This document shows, one piece after another, positions 9,490-22,600 of a stretch of DNA of 64,000 nucleotides. Position numbers and translations under genes: made by a program. Position 1 is the stretch's first letter; each line of letters begins with the position of its first letter. This DNA is from Kalaharituber pfeilii (taxonomy: Eukaryota; Ascomycota; Pezizomycetes; Pezizales; Pezizaceae), in assembly GCA_015179045.1 (NCBI GenBank), contig WHUZ01000114.1:96969-160968 (forward strand), given 5' to 3'. Below the pieces are notes generated by a model. That model did not search any database, was not told the DNA's origin, and saw nothing but the letters and a program-made list of their open reading frames with translations.

Positions 9490-12400
9490 ATGCGTCCTCC
9501 AACCCCCTTCGCCCTCCCGTTCCACCCCTACCCCACAACACTCCTACTCCTCGTCACATATCTTACCATCACCATCCTGCTTCTCACGATCCACTTTACC
9601 CCGCCCCGGAACATTCCCCCCGAATCCGCGCAGGCGCGGATGGGCATCAGCGTCCGCGATGCCTGGACGGATTTGCAGCGGATTTCCGGCGGCGGGGCAG
9701 GGGGGCGTGGCGGGGCGGGCTTCCATCCGTACAACTCGAGGGCAAATGACGATGTGAGGAAATATCTGCTGCAGCGGGTGGAGGAGATCCTGAAAGCGAA
9801 CGGGGTGGAGCGCAACGGGGCTTTGGCGAGCGAAGAAGCGGGAGCGACCGTGTGGGGGAGTGCGGAGGGAGCTGAGGTACTGGTGGTGGATGATATGAGT
9901 AGTAATGTGACTTTCGCGGGGACCACGGAGGGGCTAAGTGTTTACTTCGAAGGGACGAACTTGGTGGTGGTGATTAAGGGGTCAGTGGAAGGTGACGGGG
10001 CGGAGGGGAAGGATGGGGACGGGAAACTCGGGGCGGTGCTGGTGAATGCGCATTATGATAGTGTGTCGACAGGATATGGTATGTATTGTTCTACACCGGA
10101 TATGGATTTGTCCGGGGTTGGCTTCTGCTCGGGATAACGTTCTTGGGGAAGGGAGATTGATGGGGAAGTATGTGGCTAATAGCGGCGGGCGGGACTTACG
10201 CTGGACTTAGGTGCCACGGATGATGGAATGGCAGTGGTTTCGCTGCTGCAGTTGATATCGTACTTTACGAGACGGGGCTTGCCGAAGGAGAAGAGGCCAA
10301 AGAGGGACGTAGTGGTATTGTTTAATAATGGGGAGGAGGATTATCTGGTGAGTTCGGATTCTATGACAGAAAATGTTGGCATAGTAGCTAAAGGCTCCGG
10401 CGGGTGAACATAGAATGGAGCGCGAGCATTCGCGGTGAGCCCGTGGGGAAAACTGCCGAGTAAGTACACAAATATATCAATCCCCTCCAAACCCTCCCCC
10501 TTTCTCAAGAAGAAAACTATATTGGAACACAATCTCCTAAACGGTTACAGAAATCTTCTACAACCTTGAAGGTGCCGGTGCCGGCGGCCGCTCTACGCTC
10601 TTCCGTACCTCCGATACGGAAGTGACGGCGTTCTACAAACGATCCGTCAAGCGCCCGTTTGGCAGCAGCGTCAGCGCGGACGGATTCAAGAAGGGCCTGG
10701 TGCGAAGCCAGACGGATTACTTGGTCTTTACGGAGGATATGGGCTTGCGGGGCTTGGATGTGGCGTTTTGGAGGCCGAGAAGCAAGTATCATACCGAAGA
10801 TGATAGTGTGAGGTTTAGTAAGTTAATCACTTTTTCAAGTTTTGCGGTGGGGCGGAGATGGGAAGGGGAGGTGGGGTGTCTACTGGAAAAGTAAGGTTGT
10901 TAATGCGGAGTTGTTGGGTCAATGTAGCGAGTAGAGAATCGGTGTGGCATATGCTTGGTGGAGCAATACAGACAGTCGAAGGAATGGCGATGGATACGAG
11001 GAAGGAATTCGAGGCAGGGTTCGAGGTGGGCGGGACCGATAGCGTGTGGTTCGACAGTGAGTCTTTTCCTCCCCAATTCAAAGAATACCTGATTACCATC
11101 CCATCCCACTACCGAGTTTGAACTAACAGAACTCGATACCACATAGTGTTCGGACGTGCATTCGTCCTCTTCCGCTTGCACACCCTCTTCGCCATTTCCG
11201 TGACCCTCGCCACCACCACCCCACTTGTCATCTTCGTTACCATTTACTTACTAGCCAGAGCCCACAAACTATACATGTTCTCCAACGCGCCCCTCCAAGG
11301 CAAGTCGACGCAGGGCTGGAAAGGCTTCTTTGTGTTCCCCGCCGCCCTGCTCCTCGCGACCTCCGCCGTCATCGGCACTGTGTTCCTGCTCGTGAAGGCG
11401 AACCCCATGATTGTATATGGTCATCTGTACACAGTCTGGACTTGCTTTCTAAGTATATGGTTTATGGTCGCCTGGGCTGTTTTGCCAGCTTGCTCAGTGG
11501 TGGAGGGCGAGCGCACTCACAAGGGGGTATGGCTTTGGGTGGCTGTGGTTGTTTTGGTGGATCATGTTGGTGTTTACGGCGTTTTTGGAGGATAAGAAAG
11601 GAATAACGGGGTTCTATTGGGTCATTTTGTAGGTTTCCATCATTTATCTCCTTTTTTCGAGTAACGTCACTGATGTGTGGTTGGGGTAGCTTTTATGCGG
11701 GTGCCTTCTTGAGCTTTTGGATCTCACTCCTGGAGCAATTCGCACTCCCGCCAAAAGACATCCCAGCAAATCACCTAACCGGCAATCACCAGGCCCTCTC
11801 CCCCTCCGAGAACCAACCCACCTATGCCGACGGCTCTCGCCTCTTCCCGTCCTCCTCTTCCTATGACCAAGACCGGGACCGCAGCGCAACCAACACAAAC
11901 CCTAGCGCCGACACTAGTCTGCATCACCCAGTCAATCCGGACGACGATGCCACCCCCCCGACAGAAACCTCCCCACTCCTGAGCGCCCGCCGTGGCAGCA
12001 CAAACTCATCGTTCCGCTTCCGCTTCCGCCGCTCGTGGCCCAGGACCTTCCGCCGCTACGTTGACCCCGACGACGCCTCGTCGCTCTCCACTCCTGACTC
12101 GGACGCGCCCGAGGGGGAGACGGCAGTGGAGCGGAGGAGGAGGATAGGCGTGTACAAGTACGAGCAGCGGTGGAGCCGGGACCTCCCAACGGGATGGGGT
12201 ACGTGGGTACTACAGTGGTTACTGAGTGTACCGGTACCGATTATACTCGTTGGACAAATTGGATTATTCTTGGGCGAGGCGCTGGGTATGACAGGGGCGG
12301 ACGGGAGCGATCTGCTGACGGTGTATCTTGGAATAGCAATGTTTTCAGTGCTCTACCTGCTGCCGATTCTTCCGTTTATGCACCGCGTGACCCACCATTT

Positions 12401-13334
12401 GGCATATTTGGCCCTGTTCCTTTCCGTGGCCACGGTGATTTTCAATCTGGTGGCGTTCCCGTTCACATCGAACGCGAGGCTCAAGGTGTATTTCCAGCAA
12501 ACGTATGACTTGGCGCAAGGAAACAACACGGTGCATATCGTGGGTGTCGAGCCATACATTCGCACCGTCATCGAGAATGAATTCCCGAGTGCGAGAGGGA
12601 AAGAGGTTGTTTGCACCGATGACTGGGCGCGGAAAGGGCTGCGGCGGTGTAGCTGGGATGGAGGCGAGGAGGTAGCGCCGAGGGTTGTAAAGGGTGTGGA
12701 TCCTAAAGACTGGGTGCAGTTCAACGTGACGAGATTGGATGACAGGGAAGGGAATGACGGGAAAAAGATGGCAAGAGCGAGGATTGAGGTGGTAGGAAGC
12801 GAAACGAGGGCATGTAAGCTGACGTTTGAGAAGGGGATCGGGGAGTTGGCGGTCGTGGGGTTGGATGTCGGGGATGAGGGGCTGACCACTGCGGGAGGGA
12901 AGTACCCGGGGCATTACCCCGAGGGAGAGGCAAGGGGCGGGAGGAAGAATAAGCAGAGGCCAGGGTTCGAGGATAGGAGTCCGGTGTATCAGCCTGGGGG
13001 GACGAGGGAGGTGAGGTTGTGGAGCAGGGAGTGGGAGAGGGGGTGGAGGGTTGACGTGGGGTGGGAGAAGGCGGAAGAGAATGCGGAGACAGACAAGTTG
13101 AAGGGAAAGGTGGTGTGCTTGTGGTCGGACGTGAATGAGAAGGGAACGCTGCCGGCGTGGGATGAGGTGAGCGGGTATTTGCCAAAGTGGGCGGTAGCGA
13201 GTAAGTTGACCGATGGGCTGGTGGATGCATCGTGGGGTTTGAGGTGTGAGGGGCTTGATTTGGCTTCAAGGCGTGGGGGGGGGGGGCATACCTGTTGTGT
13301 ATTCTTGAATTTTGTGCTATCGGTCTTCTTATAG
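9490..13334 (+). CDS. PFF1: Vacuolar membrane protease, M28 family (PFF1 type), possible frameshift
   Basis: Seven exons join with GT-AG introns: 9490-10078, 10211-10347, 10414-10459, 10551-10817, 10928-11056, 11147-11628, 11690-13334. An N-terminal membrane anchor (about residues 17-36) is followed by an M28 aminopeptidase domain. Zinc-site signatures are visible across the junctions: [38 protein letters not shown] and, near the end of the domain, [11 protein letters not shown]. Then comes a multi-TM region and a long lumenal tail, as in fungal PFF1 proteins. In exon 6 the frame that gives the next TM helices ([25 protein letters not shown]) is +1 relative to the upstream frame; the shift falls in the G run at 11524-11528. 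This is either an inactivating insertion or a base-calling error. The last 30 or so residues before 13334 do not look conserved, and the true C-terminus may differ. The region is GC-richer than its surroundings. Confidence 0.85.
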
Positions 13335-13536
13335 GGAGACGAGGTATGTAGGAGACGGGGGAGAAGGAAGGTGTGAGAAGAAAATTTGGCGGTAGCGGTG
13401 GTAGTTGTGGCCGTGGTAATGGTTGGTCAGCCGTCTTGGACATTGAAATGGACGGAGAAGGAGCAGGAATGGGACCCGTATAATCGAGCTGATGGAAGCT
13501 AGTTTTACAAAGCGCTATGCTTTGACTGGCTTTCTG

Positions 13537-13568
<32 letters not shown>

Positions 13569-14802
13569 TTCCTCTTTATTTGTTTCTCATTCTTGTTTGT
13601 GTTTTTGTGAAAACATTTGTTTTAACAGTTTAACAGTTTGTTGTTTATTGTTTGTTTTTTTGTTGATGAAACGCAATCATAAAACCTTTTTTTTTTTTTT
13701 GTTTTCGTGTATTGTCGAACAAACAACACAAATGGAAAAAAATAGTTTTATATTGAATTGGCTGAGATTTGGAAAGGTGGGGGAGGGGGAGAAAAGTGTA
13801 AGTATACATTCAGGGGGAGGTTTTAAGGATAGAGGGAGCGGGGGGAGGGATTCAGGGTAAGTATCCGTTGCTACAATCTATATAAATCTGAGTTTTGATA
13901 ACGAAGGGAATTAGAAGTTTGATGGTGATCGAGGTGTCACTCGGAACAATCCCTTGATGCGATGCATGTCTTGGTGAAGAGGGGAGATGGGATAGGATAA
14001 ATGGGGAGTTGGAGGTGGTGGTGTACCGGCTTGCAGACTGAGAAGGGTGCTGTGTGGTATTGGGATAAGAGGGATCCGAAGGTAGGACAAAGGGGTCGGT
14101 TACATTTCGTGTAAATGATTACATGATGTGTTGGAGGTTGCGAATGTAGTGAATTGGTGGGCTTTCTTGTGAGGGGCAGGAGTTCTGCCGGTGATGCTGC
14201 GGCGTTTTGACTTGAGGACCTGGGCGACGGTGAAAAAATCTGGCCTGGTTGAATTTCAGTAGAAAGAGGTTGTTGGCCCCAATGAGATGAAAACCCGCGA
14301 TTTACATTGTCGGGAGAGTAAATAGGCTTTTTCGAACAGTGGTAAGAGGGGAAGGGGAGTTAGGATAACCAACAATTGCGCAAACCATTATTGAGGTGAA
14401 TTGTAAAAATGGCGTTTCTGTCCTCTTCTAATAGGCTTTCCCTGATATTATGATACTAGTATCAGACCTCTGGCTGTGGAGCCCCAACAGGGTTAGGGGT
14501 AACGCATCGGATTTGACATATACCGAATATGTCACTGCTCATGTACTAGAAGTTGGGCGAATGGATATGCAGAAAATAATTCACTAAATTCCGCCATGCT
14601 TTTGAGCCCACTTGAGGGCTATTTGCACCTACAGGAATTTTTTGTTGTGGCATCCGGAAAGTGCACGATATTTCTTGTTGTGAATATGTTTGGCTCACAA
14701 CACAACGGAAAATATGCTCTCGCTCAATGTATTCTACTTGCCATGAATTTTGGCAAATGATGCAGCGCCAAGGTACCCCACTCCGATTAATCTACAGACT
14801 TA
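13335..14802. other. Intergenic region without a supported gene
   Basis: It contains a (TTA/ATT)n microsatellite at about 13539-13567, T-rich tracts near 13600-13705, and G-rich stretches to about 14380. At 14758-14780 a short sequence (gatgcagcgccaaggtacc) repeats part of the terminal inverted repeat of the Tc1 relic that starts at 15320. ORFs here are low-complexity. Confidence 0.5.
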
Positions 14803-14882
14803 CAGTCACATGGCAAAAGAAAACGTACACTTTTGCATAGTTTTTGGGCTTTAGGTGTCCACTTTCTTTTGCCAGGTGACTG
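14803..14882. mobile_element. 80-bp Tc1/mariner-like mini-element (MITE) flanked by TA
   Basis: The ends CAGTCACATGGCAAAAGAAA (14803-14822) and TTTCTTTTGCCAGGTGACTG (14863-14882) are inverted repeats with about one mismatch, flanked by TA on each side (14801-14802, 14883-14884). A TA target duplication and CAGT-like ends are typical of the Tc1/mariner superfamily. The interior is only about 40 bases, too short to code for anything. Confidence 0.75.
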
Positions 14883-15319
14883 TACTTCGGTTTTGGATGA
14901 TTCATGAGACAGTACGATAAGATATGAATTCAAGCAACGTTGAGTGGAGTAACATATTAGGTTATAGGATGGAAATTGTACAGTGTGTAGGGAAAAGCCT
15001 TCGGGACTATGCAGTATTAAGGAACAGCAAGACGTGCATCGGAGCGTACCCTTCTTGCACCTTTTTTTTTCAGTACTGTTCGAAAAGTCACTAAGCTAGA
15101 GAATCGCAAAAAAATATTAGAGTACATGAATGGGCATCACAGAATCTAAATCTTTTCTCAGAATTCATAAAGGAGTACTTTTAATTGAGCTGTTGTGTTT
15201 TCTCTCGGGGGGTCTTCCTGCATACCTACATGCTCGTGACTCCAAGGCTTGAGTACTGTAAAACGCTTTTCCTTATACTGCATACCGGTAGTCCCGAAGA
15301 CTACTGCCTACGCACTGTA

Positions 15320-17112
15320 CTCGGGGGTGCGGCATAGTCTGTGGAATTATGCAGCGCCAAGGTACTCACGTGGGTTCACGTGGTACTTCTGCTGCTACGG
15401 GCCAAGCAAAAGTGGTGACGAAAAGTCTGTAGAAATTTTTGTATGGGAAACCCGCAAAATTTTTCCACAGACTTTTAGTATGATAAAAATGCTATATACA
15501 TGACAACACTAATATAAGAAAATGCAAAAATTTTGAAAAACGACTTTAAATAAAATATTGCAACCATGAAATTTACTCGAAAAACTCGAAAAACTTGAAA
15601 CTTGTAGAAAGGAAGGAAAAAAAAAAAAAAGAAAAAGAAAAAGAAAAAGAAAAAGCTCATACCATAAGTAAAAAGTCAATAAGGCGTCACCTCCCCATTA
15701 GCTTGAATCACAGCCTTTAACTGGTCTGGCATACTTCTAACCAATACTAATAGCCTATCCTTTGAAATTTTATTCTACTCCTCCTTGAGCTTTTCTTGTA
15801 AGTCCGGAATATTATCTAGGCGCCCATATTTTTTCCCTAGTTGTACTTCCATGTCACCTCATAAAACTTCAATTGGATTGAGGTCTGGAGATTGAGATAC
15901 CCATCCTAAAGTCTCCATATCATTTTTCTTGCGGCATGCCTTAGAAAATCCTTTATGCCCTGGTGTACCATCTTCCATAACCATCGTCCAGCCGTAAAAC
16001 TCACATGCTTAATACCAAAAAGGTATAAGCAGTGGGTCTAGAATCTTTTTAACATATTTAGCTGAATCGAATTTCGCACCAGATGGCACAAAATATAGAT
16101 CAGACTTAAGTTCACTACATAATGTACCCCATACCATAGTACATTCATATCCGGACTCCCAGACCTCATCAATGCAATCTGGATGGAATTCTTCCTTGGC
16201 ATTGCAAATAACTAAAGGGCGATATATAAAGCCTTTATCAGTCCAAACTACACGCAACCAGTCTTCTTCTGTAAAATGAAGATGTTTTTGACACCAAGCA
16301 ACCTGCTTAACTTTATTCTGTGATCGGATCCCCCATCTAATATAAAATAAAAATTAGTATCTCTATAACCCTCATAGTAAAATACTTTTCCTAGCACGAT
16401 GCTTACTATGCCCCATACTCTTCATAACATCTTGAATTAATTTTGCTGAACAGGAATAACCAAGCTCTTTCTTAATAGCCTCCTAAGTCATTCGGTGCGT
16501 ATCTCTATCCCTTGTCACAAAAGCTTGCAATCTCTCTTTTTCCGCATCATCAAAGATTGTTGGCCTTCCACTTTGTTTTCAGTTGCTAGGAGAGTTGATT
16601 TCGCTCATTTTATATCTCTTGTATATGGCATGACAGGTCTGATCATTTATATCTACTTCTGCTGCAATTTCCTACCACTTCATTCCAGATTCTCTAAGTG
16701 TAATAATTCACATCCGCTCATCCCTTGTAGTTTCTCTATTTGCAAAATTTGCACTGAAGTGCGCTCTCCGTGTTCCTCGCGTTTTCATATTGAGGTGGAG
16801 TACTAGTGCTAGTAAAGAATTCATTAAGTTAGCTTTAAATTACTCTGTAGCTATCAAACAACCTACCTATCGAGCTGAAGAGCTGTTAAGCTGATGGAGA
16901 GCGGTCGGTCGGTCAAAGGCTTTGGACACGAGAACAGAAAGCTACTGATACCGGGCTCTCATAATCTATTGTTTATTTTCTGTTGCAACCGCACGTGTTC
17001 AACAACATGCCACTACTTGTTTACAGCCTTGACCCTATCACAGCTGCAGCAGAAGTACCACGTGAATTCACGTGAGTACCTTGGCGCTGCATAATTCCAC
17101 AGACTTCCCGAG
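15320..17112. mobile_element. Tc1/mariner-type transposon relic with long TIRs
   Basis: The left end (CTCGGG at 15320, then GTCTGTGGAATTATGCAGCG and on to about 15400) is the inverted repeat of 17040-17112, ending CCCGAG. TA flanks both ends (15318-15319 and 17113-17114). The TIRs are about 80 bases with small differences; their inner parts contain a CACGTG-type palindrome. A degraded transposase lies inside on the minus strand. Confidence 0.8.
15670..16606 (-). pseudogene. Tc1/mariner transposase, degraded
   Basis: Read on the minus strand from ATG near 16606, an N-terminal helix-turn-helix part (GRPTIFDDAEKERLQAF, then EAIKKELGYSCSAKLIQDVM) is followed by the catalytic core. First Asp: RVVWTDKGF (about 16240). 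Second Asp: VMEDGTPGHKGF (about 15965). Third acidic residue: SQSPDLNPIE (about 15880). The frame is broken by several TGA/TAG stops, for example soon after the start and in THRMT-stop-EAIKKE. Some could come from C-to-T changes, as in repeat-induced point mutation, but I have not counted dinucleotides. Not functional as it stands. Confidence 0.8.
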
Positions 17113-17116
17113 TACA

Positions 17117-17919
17117 ACGGAGAAGCAAACACGAATATGTATTACAGTACAATTATTGACGAAACAGGCATTATGGTTAATGTCGGTATATGGTGATTCA
17201 TATCAGAGGCTTTCTCTAAGAATTACACTTCACAGAGTAGAGAATTCTTTGTATTGGCTCTGCAAATTAAGTACGCACAGATTCATCTGCGTGATTTCGT
17301 ACTTTGTCGTCCGGCTTTTTTTTCGCTTATGTCATTGTGTTTTTTCCCATTCTGGCTTTCGAGCGGCAAAGTCCCTATTAATTTTGGTGCACTACTTACC
17401 GTATCCCTTGGGCGGTCGAGACATGCATGAATTCTGTGCCGGATGTTAACCGTTTTTAACCCTGTCCATGTCGATCAGCAGCCAGGTGGCAACCTCGAAG
17501 CTCACGCAGTCCATGATTTAGCAACTACGGAAATAGTACGTTGCGAACTCACTGCATTATTGTCATGAATTATGTTAACTACGCCAATTGAGAGATACAA
17601 TATGCCTGGAGACTGATATTCCAGCGGGGTATTCTCTTCTCAATCGCCCAAGATATTACAGAACTTTGAACATTAAATTTAAGGTATTGAGAATCCTTCA
17701 ATAATACCACTGTAACATACAGAAGGTACAAAAGAAGTTTCATGGTTGAGGTCTCCATCCGGTTCAGCTAGTTAGTTTGTATGTAATTTGAATTTAAAAC
17801 TCTATAATTTTGTTGTCCGGTCCGGTTTAACTGGGTGTCCGGTATAGCTATTTTTTTGTATGTAAATTGCAAAAACCATCAAGGGTCGTCCGGTATACGA
17901 GCTAGTAAAATAAGTATAT
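17117..17919. other. Intergenic, no supported gene
   Basis: AT-rich unique-looking sequence to the right of the Tc1 relic. I see no domain, tRNA-like fold or clear repeat pair here. ORFs are short and not supported. Confidence 0.4.
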
Positions 17920-18730
17920 GGACAGGGAGCTCACGCATATTATGCGCTATGCAATATTTCGCATGAGACTAGCAGAAGTGTCCGAAGTTCGGACAGCTGA
18001 CATAATGAATGTTGGTCTCTTCAACTTGAATACTAGTCTAATACCATAGTATCAGTGCATCAGAAGGTTCTAATATTCTAATAAATTCTGCATGCTATTT
18101 TAGAAGCTGGCTATTCGAGAGGCTGCTCTGGTGGTTGATTAATGCCGAGTATATGATAACTATTAAAATAATGCCTCTCATGTAGCCTCTGGAGTAGTCT
18201 CTCATTCTGAGCAACCTCCGGAGCAGCCTCCAGAGTAACATCTCATCCCGTGCAGCCTTTGGAGCACCCTCTCGAATAGCCAGCCTCTGAAATAGCATGT
18301 CAACAGCCTCTGAAGCAACTCCGAACTGGTCTTCAGAACATTCTTGGAATCTCCAAATCTATTGGAATATTAGTACTTTCTGATACATCGATACTTAGGT
18401 ACTTTTTTTTTTTTTTAAGATCGCATAACCCCGCTTACATCTATTCGCCATAGTAGGACATAATTAGGTACTAGATACTAGTATTGAAGAGACCCAAATT
18501 TATTTACATCAGCTGTCCCGATTTCATTACATCAGCTGTCCTAATAGCTTTTTACGTAATAAACTTCGGACACTTCAACCATGAAATTTGGACTAGTCTC
18601 ATGCCAAATACTGCATAATGCAGAATATGCATGATCCCCCCTGTCCGCAACCTCATTTTACTAGCTAGTATGGTCTCTTGTTGTAACCTCCTCAAGATAA
18701 CAGACATACCACTTCACCAAGCTATAGGTC
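17920..18730. repeat. Diverged pieces of the 1-9 kb duplication unit
   Basis: The phrases 'cgcatattatgcgctatgcaatat' (about 17934) and 'acagctgacataatgaatg' (about 17993) are related to 650-700 and 4375-4390. About 18100-18370 has degenerate 'gcctctggagcagcct' repeats and 'gaatctccaaatctattggaatat', related to 110-200. About 18580-18670 matches 5583-5715 around 'atgaaatttggactagtctcatg'. These look like scattered fragments of the same repeat family, in both orientations. Confidence 0.6.
18395..18472 (-). mobile_element. Type-2 micro-insertion with 9-bp target duplication
   Basis: A poly(T) run and the inverse of the type-2 tail (cataaccccgcttac, then tattcgccatag) lie between TTAGGTACT at 18395-18403 and the same word at 18464-18472. 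The inserted part is 18404-18463, in minus orientation. Confidence 0.7.
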
Positions 18731-19656
18731 AGTTCCGACAGTCGACAACTCCTCACCTTCTTGTACCTGCTGCCCCTCCGGCCACCCCTCCCACTGCCTC
18801 TACCTGTTTCCCCCGCCTCTGGCAGACTGGCACCGCGTTACCTCTAGGAAATACACTGCATCTCCGTACCTACATCCCGTTGAGCCTTACGTGCCGGAAC
18901 CCAAATTCGCAGTAGCTGCGAGGGACGTTCATTGAATAATACGATAACTCAACTGAAAAGAGACACGTTGGTAACATAAAGGTTTCATATTGCCAACTAA
19001 TGAGGACCTGTAATGATTAATAGCAACACGTGAATATAAACAAGAATTTTGTAGAAAAAGTCGATAATTATGTATCGCATGTAGAGTGAAGAGTCGCAAG
19101 AGACTCTGATTTATATACATGAAGATAGCGCAGCTTTGACTTTAAGCCATAATACGTAGGTGGAGATAAGAACAGTAACAGCGCCAATAGAAAAGAATGC
19201 AATAAGCCACACAGTGGCGGATGGCAACTCGGGTGTACATAACCCAATTTCAACAGAACTTGAACGGAATGGAAATTCATGCCTCGAAGCAATCTCTAGG
19301 CGTTACCCTGTCTGGCTATTGTATATAGTTTATTGCCTATTACAACTCAACCCCCTTCAAATTCCAGTCCACTGACTCGTTATCGGTAATCTTAAACCTA
19401 TAAAAGCTGCATTTTTCTAGCAATCGAGTACTGTACGTATCTACAGTGTCCATGTGCATGTGAGTACGTAGTACCTTACCTGCATATCGCCAGGCTTGGC
19501 GGCATTGCTGAGGCTGAGCTATCACCAACTCACCCGCGCATGGTAGTCGCGATCCGACAAACAACTGACTTTACAACTGACTTTACAGCTGACTTTACAA
19601 CTGACGTTCTGCAAAACAGATCCCATATAAAGTTCACCATCACAACATCGCAGTCA
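18731..19656. other. 5' flank of the STAND gene
   Basis: A C-rich patch at 18760-18860 and otherwise mixed sequence; no gene supported. At 19561-19606 a short repeat of 'actgactttaca' occurs about four times just upstream of the proposed start at 19657. It could be part of the promoter or 5' UTR. Confidence 0.4.
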
Positions 19657-22600
19657 ATGTCCAGGTTCTGGAAGAAGGAAGAAAATAGCCAACAACCGTC
19701 GACCCCCGCACCGAGAAAGCATAATGTGTTCTTAAGGCCATTCAAGCGGGAGAGCCGAAGCCGCTCCCCAAGCCGCAGTCCTGAGGTCACCACCCTATTT
19801 CCATCGTCTTCGCTCCCCCTTCACTTCCACCGTCATAAGCTGACCGTTACGGAGGTGTGGCTTCAAGCAATCAGATTTCTCTGTCTGCAAAGTCGCTTGA
19901 TATAGCGAAGAAGAAGCTAGCAAAGAAAAGATTACCACATCTCATGCTTTCCGACCATGCATCCCAACCAGCAAGCGAGATCGTTCAGTCGATTATAATC
20001 GATTTACAGACTACTATCGAGGCGGCTCGGCATAACGACAAAGCCGCCGCTGCTTTGCGGCGATGGCACGAAATCCTGTCAACATACTCCGAGTATGCAA
20101 AGGCTGTGTGTACAGCAATACAGCGTGAACCGGAGGTTACGGCTTTACTTTGGGCGGATTTGAGAACTACATTGCAGGTTAGCGGGAATATTTCATTCAG
20201 TTCGCTTTCTGCACATATATTGATTGCTGGCAGGTTGCTGTGAATCATATGGGCGTTAGTGAAAGCACTGAAGTTGTGATAGCAATGATTGTTCACAAGA
20301 TGGCCTCATTCCAATTCTACACTGCTATATATTTGGAACTTCCGTCATCCCCTTTAGCTGTTTCAACAACACAAGATTATCAGGAAAAGTTCAGTTCTGC
20401 CCTGGTGGAGTTTTACGCAGCAATTCTAGTTTTCTCAGTGAAGGCACGCCAGTGTTTCGATCCATTCTCCAACAGAATGACAAAACTAGCAAACATGTTC
20501 ATGCCCTTCGCGGTTGAGTTTCAGCCATTCATTGACGACATCGCTGAAAAGGAAAGATCAATGCGAGAATGTGTAGATATTACCATGAAAGAGATCATTA
20601 GTATGTAACGCTCTTTCGAATGTGCTGAACTAGGCTCATGTTGCATTAGATAGCTCCGGAAAGCTGGAGCAGATCCAAAAAAATCTCAACGATATTCACT
20701 CCAAAGTGGTCCCGCAGGCCAAGCTAGATGGTCAGTAACCATTTCAAAATTTATAGAAAAAAAGTTGGAGCTAATTACATGATCAGATATGATGAACATC
20801 ACATTAGAGAATGTGAACGTGATGAAGTGCGTAGGCGCCACTATTTCAAGAGCACAAGGTATAGACTTTGGCGACTTACATGATATGGATAATATATATA
20901 TATCTGACTTCTACGGATGGTATCCTCAATAGAGCATCTGAAGCGCCACCGAGATATGCGGTCTTTTCGACTTGATGGCGCAAGTACGTGGCTGCTACAG
21001 CATGATCGATTCCGTCGATGGTGTGATGGTGGTATGCAAGATGCAAGTAAACGTATTCTATGCTGTTACGGAATGCCAGGTGCTGGGAAAACAGTAATCA
21101 GGTACCAGCTGTGTTCTATTCATGTTGAGGCTTATATATAAGATGTCACTAATACTACTTTATATTTAGTTCTATTGTGATCGATCATCTGATGTCTACC
21201 TATCCTGAACATGATGAAGTAGGCATTGCGTTTCTATACTGCGACTACCGAGATGAAGCGAACCAATCACTACTTAACCTTGCCGGTAACCTCCTTATTC
21301 AGCTTCTAATTGCTACATCACAACTGCCAGATCCAGCCGTCAGCATATTGGAATCTCCTGAGAGGCAGGGTGAGGAAGTGGAGCTTAAAGATATTTCAAC
21401 AATCCTGGACATTATTTTATCCCAATTCAATCAGACCTTCATTTGCATAGATGCTATAGACGAGCTGAAGCCTGAAACTCGGAATAGCCTGCTTGAGATT
21501 CTCAAAAGCGAATTTGGAAGTGCTCGGATTTTTCTTACTGGACGTCCCCATATACAACAAGAGGTTAGTAGGTGCCTTAATGGTGAGCAGCAACATGTAA
21601 TTGAGATTACGGCAAACCGAGAGGACATCAGAGCATATCTTATTCACGAGATTGCAACGGATGATAGACCGGAAGCTATCAATGAACAGCTGAGAGACGA
21701 TATTTTGAGTTCCATTCTCGAAAAGTCTGAAGGAATGTAAGTCATGTTTATAAAGCCTTTTTTATCTATGTAGATATTATATTGACTAAGCCAATTAAGG
21801 TTTCTACTACCTGCACTACATATCCCCATGGTTCTCGACCAGCAAACCTCCGGAAAGAGATGGGAGGCACTGGAAAGACTGCTTGAAGGGCGTTATGATG
21901 CTTATGCATCTACGATCGATAGAATTCAAAACTCGTTGCCTAGAGAGGCAGCAATGGGCATGCAAGTATTGAGGTGGCTACATCTTGCCTACCGACCATT
22001 AAAGTTGGATGAGCTCAGACATGCACTTGCAGCGCAGCCAGGCGATAAAGATTTGAATAAGGATAATATTCCATCAGAAACGAGTTTGCTTAGGTGCTGC
22101 CTTGGATTAGTTGTGTGTGACAAGGTGTCATCAACGGTTCGCTTCGTACACTGTGCACTGGGGGAATATTTTAGGCAACATAGCAGCAAATACTTCTATA
22201 GCAGTTACAAGATTGCCGCAGAGACCTGTCTGACCTACCTTAACTTCAGCCAGCTCGGTGTCCCTTGTCCTACGGTTGCCGATCTTGAGCAGAAAATGAC
22301 AGACTTTCCTTTCTTAAAATATGCAGCATGTCATTGGGGTCACTACCTGCAACAGCAGGACGAAGAATCTGATACACAACTCGCGTTGAGGTTACTACGC
22401 CACCAGAGCAGCAACGAGCCCCACTGTGCTTTACAAGCCTTGTACTATGGACATATCGTGAGTAGATATCATCTAAAACGCCATGTTATTATACGCGGAT
22501 TTTCGGGAGTACATGCAGCCGCTTGGTTCGGATTAGAGAGATTAATACCTGCATTGCTGATTGATCCGAACGATTGGAATTCACAAGATGAAAATGGTCT

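Noticed and set aside
8978..9757. 259-residue ORF before the vacuolar protease
   Set aside because: Pro/Ser low complexity, overlaps the first protease exon in another frame, and has no domain.
12345..13443. Several minus-strand ORFs of 178-240 residues opposite the last protease exon
   Set aside because: GC-rich antisense shadows; the plus strand has the coherent protease frame.
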